Positions 49,752 through 58,921 of a stretch of 64,000 nucleotides of DNA are shown here, in pieces; within the stretch, counting starts at the first letter, position 1; each line of letters opens with the position of its first letter. A program made the position numbers and the translations under genes. The notes beneath the pieces are model-generated. The model was not told where the DNA came from. It ran no database searches and worked only from the letters and a program-made list of their open reading frames with translations. Source of the DNA: JAJZNI01 sp035624785 (lineage in GTDB: Bacteria; Chloroflexota; Dormibacteria; Aeolococcales; Aeolococcaceae); assembly GCA_035624785.1 (NCBI GenBank), contig DASPQV010000014.1, positions 1-64,000 on the forward strand, given 5' to 3'.

Positions 49752-51221
49752 ATGAACGGCGGCACGCGGAGGACTGAGGTGTGGCTTCGGCGCTGGCAGT
49801 CTCGAGGCGGTCCCGGGTTGTCGATCGGCGCTGAGGAGGGCACCCTCACCAGCGAGCCGGGACGGTCGTCGCCGGACCAGATCTGGGCGGCCGCCAAGGA
49901 AGAGTTGCAGTTCCAGCTGGCCCGGCCCAGCTACGACGGCTTCCTGGCCACCGCCACCCTGGTGGAGAGCGACGGACGCCGCTTCGTCATCGGGGTCCCC
50001 ACCCTCCTGGCCCGAAGGCTGGTCTCCGAGCGGTTCCTGTCAGTGATCCAGGAGGTGCTCTCAGGTCTCCTCGGCCATGAGTGCGAGGTGGAGGTCACCG
50101 TGGATCCCAGGGCGAGCCCGCCTCGTGACCAGCCGGCGCCCTTCCCTGACACGGACAGCTTCCCCGACGGCGACGACAGCTCCACGGCGGACGCACGGCT
50201 GAATCCCGACTTCACCTTTGCCACCTTCGTGGTGGGTAACTCATCGCACTTCGCCCATGCCGCGTGCCGTGCCGTTGCCGACGCACCAGGCAAGGCATAC
50301 AACCCGCTGTTCATCTACGGAGGTGTCGGACTCGGCAAGACCCATCTGATGCACGCCATCGGGCATGCGGTCAGAGAAGGCCACCGCCGCTCCCCGCGGG
50401 TCGCCTACGTCACCTCGGAGAAGTTCACCAACGAGATGGTGACTGCCATCCAGGAGAACAAGACGGCCGAGTTCCGCCACCGATACCGCGGTGTCGACGT
50501 GCTCCTCATCGATGACGTCCAGTTCCTCGCCGGGAAGGACCGCACCCAGGAGGAGTTCTTCCACACCTTCAATGCGCTTCACGAGATCCAGAAGCAGATC
50601 GTGGTGAGCAGCGACCGGCCCCCCAAGGACATTCCCACCCTCGAGGACAGGCTGCGCAGCCGCTTCGAGGGAGGTCTGATCGCAGACATCCAGCCACCCG
50701 ACTTCGAAACCCGGCTGGCGATCCTGCGCAGCAAGCTCGGCCCCAACACCCGGCTGGTTCCCGACGAGGTGCTCAGCTTCATCGCTCACCGCATCCAGAC
50801 CAACATCCGGGAGCTCGAGGGAGCCCTCACCCGGGTCCTTGCCCACGCCTCCATCAACACCCAGCCGGTCACCCTCGAGACCGCCCAGCGGATCCTCCGT
50901 GACATCATCCCCGTCGCCGACGTCCAGCCGGTCTCGATCCCGCTCATCCAGGAGGTCGTCGCGGCCTACTACGGAATCAGCGTCGAGGAGATGAAGGGTC
51001 GCCGCCGCGACAAGCACATCGTCTTCCCGCGCCAAGTCGCCATGTACCTCATCCGTGAGGACACGGAATCCTCCCTCCCCGTCGTCGGCGACGTCTTCGG
51101 CGGCCGGGACCATACCACCGCCCTCCATGCCATCGAGAAGATCAGCGAGCTGCTCCACGAGGATGTCCGTCTCCAGAACGACATCGCGATCCTCCGAGAG
51201 CGCATCCACACCCGAGGCTGA
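49752..51221 (+). CDS. dnaA: Chromosomal replication initiator DnaA
   Basis: 489 residues. Domain I (DQIWAAAKEELQFQLARPSYDGFL) is followed by a short acidic linker, the AAA+ domain with Walker A YGGVGLGKTHLMHAIG, Walker B LLIDDVQFLAG and sensor regions (LRSRFEGGLIADIQPPD), and domain IV with the DnaA-box-binding signature GRDHTTALHAIEKI. ATG 49752 has GGAG about 10 nt upstream; an in-frame GTG at 49737 is possible. It diverges from rpmH and leads into the presumed oriC. Confidence 0.97.
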   Translation: MNGGTRRTEVWLRRWQSRGGPGLSIGAEEGTLTSEPGRSSPDQIWAAAKEELQFQLARPSYDGFLATATLVESDGRRFVIGVPTLLARRLVSERFLSVIQEVLSGLLGHECEVEVTVDPRASPPRDQPAPFPDTDSFPDGDDSSTADARLNPDFTFATFVVGNSSHFAHAACRAVADAPGKAYNPLFIYGGVGLGKTHLMHAIGHAVREGHRRSPRVAYVTSEKFTNEMVTAIQENKTAEFRHRYRGVDVLLIDDVQFLAGKDRTQEEFFHTFNALHEIQKQIVVSSDRPPKDIPTLEDRLRSRFEGGLIADIQPPDFETRLAILRSKLGPNTRLVPDEVLSFIAHRIQTNIRELEGALTRVLAHASINTQPVTLETAQRILRDIIPVADVQPVSIPLIQEVVAAYYGISVEEMKGRRRDKHIVFPRQVAMYLIREDTESSLPVVGDVFGGRDHTTALHAIEKISELLHEDVRLQNDIAILRERIHTRG

Positions 51222-51437
51222 GGAGAAGGCTGTGGACACCCGGTGGCCCCTCGGTGGACAGCTCCCCGACCCAGCGCCACCTGGGCATAACCTCCCCGAA
51301 GAGGGCCCCTCCACGCACAGCCCGAGGCGGGTTGTGCACAGCCAGCCGAATTCAGCCCGGCCGGTTGTCCCACGTTTGCCCACCCCTATTAACCACTTCT
51401 TATCTAAAGACTCTCCGGTCTCAAGGAGTCATCCGCG
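51222..51437. other. Putative oriC between dnaA and dnaN
   Basis: The gap contains DnaA-box-like sequences against TTGTCCACA: TGTGGACAC (51231-51239, reverse, 8/9), GGTGGACAG (51253, reverse, 7/9), TTGTGCACA (51332-51340, 8/9) and TTGTCCCAC (51365-51373, partial). An AT-rich stretch CCTATTAACCACTTC and TTATCTAAAGA (51385-51410) stands out in this G+C-rich DNA and could be the unwinding element. Position between dnaA and dnaN is the usual one in Gram-positive-type chromosomes. Confidence 0.75.
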
Positions 51438-52595
51438 GTGAACAACTGGCCCACAGACGTCGCGACCGGCTCGACTCTCCGCTGCACGGTCGCTCCCTCG
51501 GCGCTCAGCTCCTCGCTGAGCCTGGTCTCACGCGCGGTGTCACCCCGCTCCACCCTTCCGGTGCTCAGCAACGTCCTGCTGGAGACGGAGAAGGAGGGAC
51601 TGCGGGTGACCGCCACCAATCTCGATCTCACGATCAGCGCTCTGGTCCCTGCCACGGTCCTCGAGGAGGGGAGGATCACGGTGCCCGCGCGGCTGATCGC
51701 GGAGTACGTGGCTTCTCTTGAGGAGCCTCTCTGCACCATGGAGGTTGAGGCGCGGACCCAGATCCTCCGTCTCAGCAGCGGCGCTCAGCGGACAAACCTG
51801 CACGGCATCGACGCGGCGGAGTTCCCACCTCTGCCGGCAAGGGAGGCAGAGCCGCTTCTCGAGGTCGATGCCGCCCAGTTCCAGCAAGGGGTGGCGCAGA
51901 CCTCGGTAGCCGCCTCGGGGGACGAGCAGACCCCCGTGCTCACCGGTGTCCTCATCCAGGTGGAGGGCTCCCAGCTCACCCTGGTCGCCACCGATCGACA
52001 CCGCTTGGCGGTCAAGCATCTCGAGGTCCAGCCGCGCCAGGAGGGAGTGCCGCGGGTGACCGCGATCGTCCCCGCCAGGCACCTGAGTGAGGTGGCCCGG
52101 GCGGTCAACCCCGGACGGCCTCTCATCGCCCTCACCTTCAGTCCCAACCGCAACCAGGTCTTCTTCACCCTTCGAGACGTGGAGGTGTCGTCGCGGCTGA
52201 TCGAGGGCAACTACCCCAACTACAGCCAGGTGATCCCGCCCCAGTCGGCCACCACGGTGGTGCTGCCCACCGCCGTCCTGCTCAAGAACGCCCGGACGGC
52301 GTCGGTGCTGGCTCGGGATGCGGCCAATCCGGTGAGGCTGCGGGCAGCGGTGAACGAGCTCGAGATACGGGCTCAGACCGCAGAGGTGGGCGACCATGAC
52401 GCTCCGATCCCCGCCAAGGTCGACGGTGATGAGGTGCAGGTGGCCTTCAACTCCCGCTATCTCCTCGATGCTCTCCAGGCGATCGATGCGGAGGATGTCG
52501 AGCTCGGGTTCAATGGACCACTGCAGCCTGCCGCCGTGCGGCCCCATCAGCGTGAGGACTACCTCTCCGTGATCATGCCGGTCCGCGTTCCCTGA
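51438..52595 (+). CDS. dnaN: DNA polymerase III beta subunit (sliding clamp)
   Basis: 385 residues. The three-domain clamp is evident: ALSSSLSLVSRAVSPRSTLPVLSNVLLE at the start, LSSGAQRTNLHGIDAAEFPPLP, a middle domain with VLTGVLIQVEGSQLTLVATDRHRLA, and the C-terminal FNSRYLLDALQAID followed by VIMPVRVP at the very end, normally the end of DnaN. The GTG start at 51438 has AAGGAG about 12 nt upstream. It is the last plus-strand gene before the inverted recF segment. Confidence 0.97.
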   Translation: MNNWPTDVATGSTLRCTVAPSALSSSLSLVSRAVSPRSTLPVLSNVLLETEKEGLRVTATNLDLTISALVPATVLEEGRITVPARLIAEYVASLEEPLCTMEVEARTQILRLSSGAQRTNLHGIDAAEFPPLPAREAEPLLEVDAAQFQQGVAQTSVAASGDEQTPVLTGVLIQVEGSQLTLVATDRHRLAVKHLEVQPRQEGVPRVTAIVPARHLSEVARAVNPGRPLIALTFSPNRNQVFFTLRDVEVSSRLIEGNYPNYSQVIPPQSATTVVLPTAVLLKNARTASVLARDAANPVRLRAAVNELEIRAQTAEVGDHDAPIPAKVDGDEVQVAFNSRYLLDALQAIDAEDVELGFNGPLQPAAVRPHQREDYLSVIMPVRVP

Positions 52596-52664
52596 GCGTC
52601 GCCTCGAGACGCTGACGGCAAGGTCGAGACCCTCCTGCTGGCTGGCCGTTGAGGGCGGCCTGAG

Positions 52665-53000
52665 CTAGCCCAACGCGGTGAAGCGGAGACGTTTGACGTG
52701 CTCACCTCCCATCTCTCGGTTGAGCCCAGCCACGATCGTCGGCATCTCCATCTGCAGCTGGTGAGCGAGGGCACTGTTCTTGGTGGCGACCAGCAGGACG
52801 CCCTTCTCGATGGAGATGGCGCGGCACAGCGGGGCCAGAGCGGGACCCACCACCGCGATGAAGGCGTCCCGAAGCTGGACCTCCCTCACCTCGTGCCTGA
52901 CTCCCATGCCTCGAAGCGCGTCATCCAGGATGGTGCCGATGTGCTCGGCCCGGCCCCCTTCGGAGGCAGCCGCCCGCCGCGCCCTGCTCCCACGGCTCAC
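52665..53000 (-). CDS. DUF721 / DciA-like helicase loader protein
   Basis: 111 residues. A DUF721 protein: GTILDDALRGMGV, FIAVVGPALAPLCRAISIEKGVLLVAT in two pieces, and HQLQMEMPTIVAGLN match the family, whose best known member DciA loads the replicative helicase in bacteria lacking DnaC. It overlaps recF by 4 nt on the minus strand and faces dnaN, 69 nt away. Confidence 0.87.
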   Translation of the reverse strand: MSRGSRARRAAASEGGRAEHIGTILDDALRGMGVRHEVREVQLRDAFIAVVGPALAPLCRAISIEKGVLLVATKNSALAHQLQMEMPTIVAGLNREMGGEHVKRLRFTALG

Positions 53001-54232
53001 CGTCGAAGCACCCTCCCCTCGCGGACCGCGAACACCCTGACCTCGGCTCGCTCCAGGCCCACGCCGTCGACGCTGGTGACCAGCGTCTGAGGAGACCCAC
53101 TCCCGGACATCAGGGCATCGAGAAGCTGCCCGCGGCGGATTTGGTCCAGCTCGCTGAGCACATCGTCGAGGAGGAGTACCGGGACGCGGCCGGACACATC
53201 CCGGGCGTAGGCCAGCTCGGCCAGCTTGCTCGCCAGGACGGCGCTGCGCTGCTGGCCCTGGGACGCATTGGGCCGGGCTGGGCGTCCGTCGATCAGGTAG
53301 TCGAGGTCGTCTCGATGCGGACCGGTCAGGGTGATGCCCCGAGCCAGGTCTTCATTCCTGCTCCGGGCGAGTGCCTCGAGGAGCGCCGATGCCACCACCT
53401 GCTCGTCATCGCTGTCGATGCCGGAACCGGGCCTGTAGCGGAGACGGAGCTGCTCCCGGTCGCCACTGAGCTGACCCATGAATGACCGGGCGATGGGATC
53501 GAGACCTGTCACCACCGCAGCACGGCCCACCTGCACCCGAGCACCATGGCGTGCCAGGGCGGCGTCGAAGGGGTCGAGCTGGCTCGCCGGGGCTCCGAGA
53601 CGGACCTGGCGGAGAAGGGCGTTGCGCTGCTCCAGCACCCGCCGGTAGCGGAGCAGAGCCTCGGCGCCGCGATGGTCGAGCTGGCTCATGAGCGTGTCGA
53701 CGAGGTGTCGCCGTGCCTCCGGGCCACCCTTGACCAGCTGGAGGTCATCCGGCCAGAAGAGGACGACGGGGCAGCGGCCGAGGACGGAGCGGGCGGGGAC
53801 CGGCTTCCCCTCGAGGAGCGAGGTCCGGCTGACCCGCCGGCTCCCCGCGGCAACCGCCGGCCCCGGCGCCGGCCGCCCCTCCCGCCGCGTCTCCGCGGTG
53901 GCGGGCTCGGCCGAGCGTCTCAGCCTCAGCCCGAGGCTGGCCGCCGTTGGGGGCTGGGCGATCACGGCGTCCACCGCTGCTTCGTCGCAGCCCCAGCGGA
54001 GCAGCTCGGCCGGGGTGGTGGCTCGCGGAGAGCGGGTGAGCAGGAGGGTGGCGACCGCCTCCAGGAGGTTGCTCTTGCCCTGCGCGTTCTGGCCCACGAA
54101 GACGTTGAGCCCGGCCTCCAGCTCCAGGTTCAGCTCCGAGTAGTTGCGGAAGTTGTACAGCCGGATGCGCTGGATGGTCGAGGGCTGCGGCGGGACTGCG
54201 GGCTCCGCTGCGGTGGCCGTCCCGCCGCTCAT
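52997..54232 (-). CDS. recF: RecF DNA repair and recombination ATPase
   Basis: 411 residues. SMC-like ATPase that helps load RecA at gaps. N-terminal IQRIRLYNFRNYSELNLE, Walker A VGQNAQGKSNLLEAV, DLQLVKGGPEARRHLVD, signature-type region NASQGQQRSAVLASKLAE and Walker B VPVLLLDDVLSELD are present. It overlaps the DUF721 gene and the glycosyltransferase gene by 4 nt each. In most genomes recF follows dnaN in the same direction; here it is reversed. Confidence 0.96.
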   Translation of the reverse strand: MSGGTATAAEPAVPPQPSTIQRIRLYNFRNYSELNLELEAGLNVFVGQNAQGKSNLLEAVATLLLTRSPRATTPAELLRWGCDEAAVDAVIAQPPTAASLGLRLRRSAEPATAETRREGRPAPGPAVAAGSRRVSRTSLLEGKPVPARSVLGRCPVVLFWPDDLQLVKGGPEARRHLVDTLMSQLDHRGAEALLRYRRVLEQRNALLRQVRLGAPASQLDPFDAALARHGARVQVGRAAVVTGLDPIARSFMGQLSGDREQLRLRYRPGSGIDSDDEQVVASALLEALARSRNEDLARGITLTGPHRDDLDYLIDGRPARPNASQGQQRSAVLASKLAELAYARDVSGRVPVLLLDDVLSELDQIRRGQLLDALMSGSGSPQTLVTSVDGVGLERAEVRVFAVREGRVLRR

Positions 54233-55377
54233 CCCTGCCCCGCGCCGGCGATCGACCGGATCGCCTCGGCAACCTCGCAGGTGGCGCGGGGTCGGGCGAT
54301 CCGGAGCGCCGCCGCCCGCATGGCGGCCAGGCCCGGGGATCCCCGCAGGGAGAGCACGGCCAGCTCCCGGATCAGCTCGTCATCGCTGGGCACGTACCGG
54401 CCCGCTCCGGTGGCCACCACCCACTCCATGTTGCCCCGCTCCTGGCCCGGCAGGAAATAGGCGATGAGCAGGGGGAGCCCGGCGCACAGCGCCTCCGCGA
54501 TCGTCCCCGCCCCCGCCTTGGACACCACAACGTCGGAGGCAGCCATCCACTCCGCCATGTTCCCGATGAAGCCGAGGACGGTGACCCGTTGGCCATGCCG
54601 GTCGCTGAGGCCGGCCAGGCGCCGCTGGGCCCCCCGGTTGTGCCCGCAGACGACCACCAGGTTGACGTCGAGCGGGCTGCCGGCGAGGCGCCGAGCGCGG
54701 TGCTCGATGCCTCCGGAGCCGTCCGCGCCTCCGCAGACGAGCACGGTGAAGCGGTTGGGATCCAGGCCGAGGGCCAGGCGCCCGGCCCGCTGCGCCTCCC
54801 GCTCGGGCCTGGGCGCGGCGAAGGCGGGGCTGACCGGCAGCCCGATCTCCACCAGCCGGCTGGCCGGGACGCCGTCACGCCGGCAGCGGTCGAGGGCCAC
54901 GGGAGAGGGAACTATCATCAGATCGACGTCGGGGCACGCCCAGAAAGCGTGGACGTCGACGAGGTCGGTGACCACGCTGACCACCGGAATCGGCCTGCCG
55001 GCCTGCTGCCTGGCCCGCGCCGCCGCCCGGCCCAGGAGGGGGTGGAAGGAGACGATGGCGGCCGGTTGGAGCTGGGCGACGAGGCGGCGGATCCCAGGAT
55101 CGACGGTGCGGAGAGCCAGCTCGACGATGCTCACCATGGACCGGGAGTTGGTGCTGTGCCAGAGGCCGCCCCAGAGCCATGGGGCGTGCCGGATCAGCGG
55201 ACCGTATAGGCCCGTGGTGCGCCCGGCGATCCCCGGTGACAGCGAGGTGAAGGGGTCCACGATCGCTGTCTCGAACTCACCCGGCCATGCCTGGTCGAGC
55301 TGCTTGGCCACGGCGGTGGCCAGGGTGCGATGGGCGCCGCCGGTGTCGGCGATCAGAAAGAGCAGCTGGCGGGGCAT
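54229..55377 (-). CDS. GT28-type glycolipid glycosyltransferase (MGDG synthase / MurG-like)
   Basis: 382 residues. The N-terminal domain resembles monogalactosyl/glucosyl-diacylglycerol synthases (LIADTGGAHRTLATAVAKQL; SFHPLLGRAA; VVTDLVDVHAFWACPDVD), and the C-terminal nucleotide-sugar domain has VLVCGGADGSGGIEH, VVCGHNRG, VLGFIGNMAEWMAASDVVVSKAG (split) and the GT-B end motif AYFLPGQERGNM. It probably adds a hexose to diacylglycerol for membrane glycolipids. It is the first gene of the minus-strand recF unit, overlapping recF by 4 nt and lying 6 nt before the next lipoprotein gene's stop. Confidence 0.85.
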   Translation of the reverse strand: MPRQLLFLIADTGGAHRTLATAVAKQLDQAWPGEFETAIVDPFTSLSPGIAGRTTGLYGPLIRHAPWLWGGLWHSTNSRSMVSIVELALRTVDPGIRRLVAQLQPAAIVSFHPLLGRAAARARQQAGRPIPVVSVVTDLVDVHAFWACPDVDLMIVPSPVALDRCRRDGVPASRLVEIGLPVSPAFAAPRPEREAQRAGRLALGLDPNRFTVLVCGGADGSGGIEHRARRLAGSPLDVNLVVVCGHNRGAQRRLAGLSDRHGQRVTVLGFIGNMAEWMAASDVVVSKAGAGTIAEALCAGLPLLIAYFLPGQERGNMEWVVATGAGRYVPSDDELIRELAVLSLRGSPGLAAMRAAALRIARPRATCEVAEAIRSIAGAGQG

Positions 55378-55383
55378 GGCGCT

Positions 55384-57216
55384 TCAGCCGCTGAAGCTTA
55401 TCGACGCGGGGACGAGTGCTCCACTCAAGCCGGCGAGCGGCACGACACCGGTTCCGTCGGCGTTGGCGACCAGGACGTCCAGCTGACCGAGGGAGGTGGT
55501 GTCCAGGTAGGCGAGCTGCCGGCCGCTCGGGTCCACCGCGGCTGAGTTGAAGTCGGGCTCACCCGGGGCGGCGGCGAGGGCGTTGGCGGTGCCACTGCCG
55601 AGGTTGACACTCTCGAAGGCGAGGTGGCCCGAGCCGCTGGGCGCCGCCGCGATCAGGGTTGCGTCATCCGTGAAGCCGACCGGCACCAGGCCTGCCCCGA
55701 TCTCGGTGGGGGGGCGGTCGCCGGACGGATCGATGACCCAGGCGCTTGTGCCTCCATCGGGGGCGGTGACCTGGACGGCCAGCTCCTCTCCGGTGGGAGC
55801 CGCAACCACCCGGCTCACCTCCCCGCTCAGCCCGGGCAGCGAGTAGAGGGCACCGACCGCGGGGGCGGCGAGCTCGAGATGGGCCGGGCCGGCGGCGGAC
55901 GCCGCCACCGGGATGGCCAGGGTGTCACCGGCGGCCGTCCAGACCGGGGGCCCGTCAGGCGCCGATGCCGGCTCCAGCGACGAGATGCTGCCGGCGACGG
56001 GCTGGTAGAGCTGCACCGTGCCCCCGGCCACGAAGGCGAGCACGGAGCCGTCGGGAGACCAGGCCGGAAATCGCGCGCCCGCGAGGTTCAGGCGGTCCTG
56101 CCCGGTGGCCAGGTCGATGACGCGCAGCACCGGCTGGCCGGCCACGCCTTCCGCGCCGGTTTCGACCACCGCCAGCCACCGGGCGCCCGGGGCCAGCGCG
56201 GCCTCCTCGATGGCGGCGATGGGCTGACCCTGGGGGATGCCGGCGCAGCCACCTGGCGTCTGGCATACGGGCGCCTGGGCCAGGATCTCGTCAGGGATTG
56301 GCTCACCGCTGACGGGCGAGGTGAGCCCCGCCACGGCCACCGCCGAGGGCAGCCCCCCCACGGTGCCGGCGAGCACCACCGCGTGCTCGCCGCTGGAGAG
56401 CTGGCCGGTGCGGAAGTGGAGGGACACCGGAGCGAGGAGAGGCTGTCCCTGCGCGTCGGTAACGGCCTGGGTCAGGGTTAGCGTGTAGGCCGTGGCGGGG
56501 CTGAGCGGCTGCTCGGGGAGCACCTCGAAGGCGGCGGAGTCGAGGCTGTCGACGATCACCCGCAGCCCGGTCACGGGCGGCGACAGCCGGATGCCCGCCG
56601 AGATGGCCTGCAGCGACATCGCCCGAGAGAAGGAGAGGCTCATGGCGACGTCGCGGGGCACCCCGGTGGCGCCGTTGGCCGGAGTGGCCGAGGTGAGCGC
56701 GGGCGCCGCGGCGCTGGTCAGGTCCCACTGATGGTCCAGGGAGTTGACGGTGCCGTCCGAGGAGCTCACTCCCGCCCCGAGGCTGAACTGGTACATGGTG
56801 TTGGGGGCGAACAGGGCCCCCTGGTGGTGCAGCACGAAGCCCGGCTGGGTGGGCAGCCAGCTGACCCAGCAGGGGCTGTTGGGAACGGCACTGAAGGCGG
56901 CCGAGAGGTCGGGGCATCCGGGAAGGCCGGGCTTGCAGTTACCGTTCTTGACGGCGCACACCGTGAAATGAGCGGCGACGCTGGCCTGGTCCACCGGCCG
57001 GTCGAAGACGACCTCGACGGTGGCGTTGGCGTCGAGCTGAGTCGAGCCCGCGGGCGGGCGGAGGGCCACGATCTGGGGGGGCCCGCTGAAGCAGCCGGTC
57101 AGCGCCAGCGACGACGCGAGGATCGCCGCCCACATGGGAAGCGCGGCGAGCCTCCCCCGCGCCCGACCGCCGGGCCCGGGCGGAGGCGACACGTTGCCTG
57201 CGCCCCGATCGAGCAT
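55384..57216 (-). CDS. Lipoprotein with Big_5-type Ig-like domains and a WD40/TolB-like propeller
   Basis: 610 residues from ATG 57216; GTG 57192 and ATG 57135 are alternatives and no ribosome binding site decides. A lipobox ASSLALTGCFSG anchors the protein. Two SbsA/Big_5-like Ig domains follow (NATVEVVFDRPVDQASV; VAMSLSFSRAMSLQA, with YTLTLTQAVTDAQGQPL), then a propeller with PAWSPDGSVLAFV, TAAGDTLAIPV and VDPSGRQLAYLDT, resembling TolB/WD40 repeats. It probably binds a surface ligand. It sits between the DUF4388 gene and the glycolipid synthase gene. Confidence 0.8.
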   Translation of the reverse strand: MLDRGAGNVSPPPGPGGRARGRLAALPMWAAILASSLALTGCFSGPPQIVALRPPAGSTQLDANATVEVVFDRPVDQASVAAHFTVCAVKNGNCKPGLPGCPDLSAAFSAVPNSPCWVSWLPTQPGFVLHHQGALFAPNTMYQFSLGAGVSSSDGTVNSLDHQWDLTSAAAPALTSATPANGATGVPRDVAMSLSFSRAMSLQAISAGIRLSPPVTGLRVIVDSLDSAAFEVLPEQPLSPATAYTLTLTQAVTDAQGQPLLAPVSLHFRTGQLSSGEHAVVLAGTVGGLPSAVAVAGLTSPVSGEPIPDEILAQAPVCQTPGGCAGIPQGQPIAAIEEAALAPGARWLAVVETGAEGVAGQPVLRVIDLATGQDRLNLAGARFPAWSPDGSVLAFVAGGTVQLYQPVAGSISSLEPASAPDGPPVWTAAGDTLAIPVAASAAGPAHLELAAPAVGALYSLPGLSGEVSRVVAAPTGEELAVQVTAPDGGTSAWVIDPSGDRPPTEIGAGLVPVGFTDDATLIAAAPSGSGHLAFESVNLGSGTANALAAAPGEPDFNSAAVDPSGRQLAYLDTTSLGQLDVLVANADGTGVVPLAGLSGALVPASISFSG

Positions 57217-57272
57217 CGAGGCCAGCCGGCCACCCGGCGCACGCAGGGTCCCGGAGGCGGCCGAACTTCGCC

Positions 57273-58586
57273 TCAAAACGCTCGGGAGAGAGCGCGCTCC
57301 ACGTCGATGCCGGTCACCGCACCGCCCCCGCTCTTGACCTCGATGCGCGAGCCCTTCTCGCCGGCAATCTTGGCGACCGCCGTCGTGGCGTTGGTCAGCG
57401 TCGGATTGCTCTGGGTGTAGGCGCCCAGGACGTGGCCCTGGCTGAACAGGATGATGCCGGTGTCTTCGTCGCAGACCACGATGACGGCCCCCTCGATGCC
57501 CTCCTCGCTGAGGTGGGCAAGCAGGGCGTCGAACTGGACGAAGCGGCCCAGCAGGCCGGTGTAGAGGAGCGGCGCGGTGAGCAGCTGGGCCAGCGCGTCC
57601 ACCGTCTCGCCGGGAAGGTCCACCACGTCGAGGGTGCTGGTGCCCGCCTCCATGCTGCGCTGCACCGCCCGGAAGGCAGGCTCGCCCGACTGGGCTCCCG
57701 GCTCGCTGGAGAGCGCCTCGAGCAGATGGCCGTCCCGGAACACGAGCACGGCGGCGAAGTCCGGCCCGGCGAGACGGACATACCCGGTATGGCGGTCCCC
57801 CCTGAGAGTCCTGAGCAGCTTGGGGAAGTCGACGAAGGCGCTCTTCAGGCCCTCGTACTGCACCTTGCCGGAGGGCAGCGGGTACACGATCTCGAGGGGA
57901 ACGGCGCCGGGGGCGCCGAGCACCGCCTGTGGGGCGGTGGGCGCCGGCTCCACCGGAGCCTCGGGCATCTGCTGCGGATAGGCCGGGGGCGCTGATCCCT
58001 GGCTGAGGTCCGGGGCAGGGTAGCCGGGGGGCGCCTCGTAGGCGCTCCGACCCGTGGCGGCGGCGGGGGACGGTGAGGCCCAGGCCGAGTACGTGGAGGC
58101 AGCCTCGGGAGCGACCATCGGTCCCGGTCCCGCCTCCTGCTGGGGGAGCGGCGCCTCCCAGGCCGATTCCGGGTAACCGCTCGCCGGGGCCTCGGGGTAC
58201 GAGCCGGCCTCGAACGGGGTCACCTCTCCCTCTCCATACGCCGGCTCGCCCTCCCATGGCTCCGCCTGGGCGGCCTCGGCGGCCGGGGCTCGCCGCTCAG
58301 CCTCGGCGATCAGCTCGGAGGCCGAGGCTTTGATGGTCTCTTCCGGGGGCAGCTTTGCCCGAGGATCGAACCGAAAGCGCCCGTCCTGCCAGCTGAGAGC
58401 GTTGATCACCAGGTCCTCGCCCTGACCCGCGGGCCCCTGGGCGTGGAACAGGTGGCCAAACAGAAAGTAGAGGTTGGCGCTGTCGTTGTCGCTCTCCAGC
58501 GAGAGAGCTCCGGTGGCGCGCTCCGTCTGCATGGTCTGGAGGAGCGACGCCAGGCTCGACTCCTGCAACGAGCCCTGAGTCTGCAC
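57273..58586 (-). CDS. Two-domain DUF4388 (PATAN-like) protein
   Basis: 437 residues from GTG 58586, chosen because GGAGAAGG lies 4 nt upstream and DUF4388 starts directly (TQGSLQESSLASLLQTMQ). The first DUF4388 copy is at about 2-105 (LYFLFGHLFHAQG, LVINALSWQDGRFRFD), followed by a 120-residue Pro/Ala/Tyr-rich linker and a second, divergent copy (GLKSAFVDFPKLLRTLRGDRHTGY; VLVFRDGHLLEA). The C-terminus carries another alpha/beta domain (VIVVCDEDTGIILFSQG). DUF4388 proteins accompany two-component and gliding/polarity systems; the response regulator gene diverges from this gene 335 nt away. TACTAT at 58654-58659 is a possible -10. Confidence 0.78.
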   Translation of the reverse strand: MQTQGSLQESSLASLLQTMQTERATGALSLESDNDSANLYFLFGHLFHAQGPAGQGEDLVINALSWQDGRFRFDPRAKLPPEETIKASASELIAEAERRAPAAEAAQAEPWEGEPAYGEGEVTPFEAGSYPEAPASGYPESAWEAPLPQQEAGPGPMVAPEAASTYSAWASPSPAAATGRSAYEAPPGYPAPDLSQGSAPPAYPQQMPEAPVEPAPTAPQAVLGAPGAVPLEIVYPLPSGKVQYEGLKSAFVDFPKLLRTLRGDRHTGYVRLAGPDFAAVLVFRDGHLLEALSSEPGAQSGEPAFRAVQRSMEAGTSTLDVVDLPGETVDALAQLLTAPLLYTGLLGRFVQFDALLAHLSEEGIEGAVIVVCDEDTGIILFSQGHVLGAYTQSNPTLTNATTAVAKIAGEKGSRIEVKSGGGAVTGIDVERALSRAF

Positions 58587-58731
58587 AGGCCCTTCTCCGA
58601 TAGGGGTGAGAGTTGCCGCGCGAGGGGCGGACAGATTCTCTGAGTTCGGCCGTATAGTAACAACCCCGGCCCCCAAGTGCCGCTGCGGCCGGCTTCGAGC
58701 GCTGGCGTCCGCATGCGTCCCGGCGGGCGCC

Positions 58732-58850
58732 CCGCGGCGGGCGCTCCATCCCTCTTCTCTGCGGCGGGGCTCTCCACTCCTCTGCGGCGGGGCTCTCCAC
58801 TCCTCTGCGGCGGCCCCTCCGCCCTTCTGCTGCGGGGCCTTCCATCCCCC
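58732..58850. repeat. Tandem 23-bp repeats
   Basis: CTCTGCGGCGGGGCTCTCCA plus CTC occurs twice without change (58757-58779 and 58780-58802), followed by a divergent copy (58803-58825) and a further degenerate one, and preceded by one degenerate copy from about 58733. They lie in the 335-bp divergent region between the DUF4388 gene and the response regulator gene and are not coding. Confidence 0.75.
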
Positions 58851-58921
58851 GTCGTCGGCCCCTTCGCCCTCCTGCCCCGGGCCTCTTCCCCTTCTCGAGG
58901 GCGTGTGTACCCTACTGAGTT

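Noticed and set aside
58732..58850. Possible CRISPR array
   Set aside because: The 23-bp units are directly adjacent with no spacers and no cas genes are nearby.
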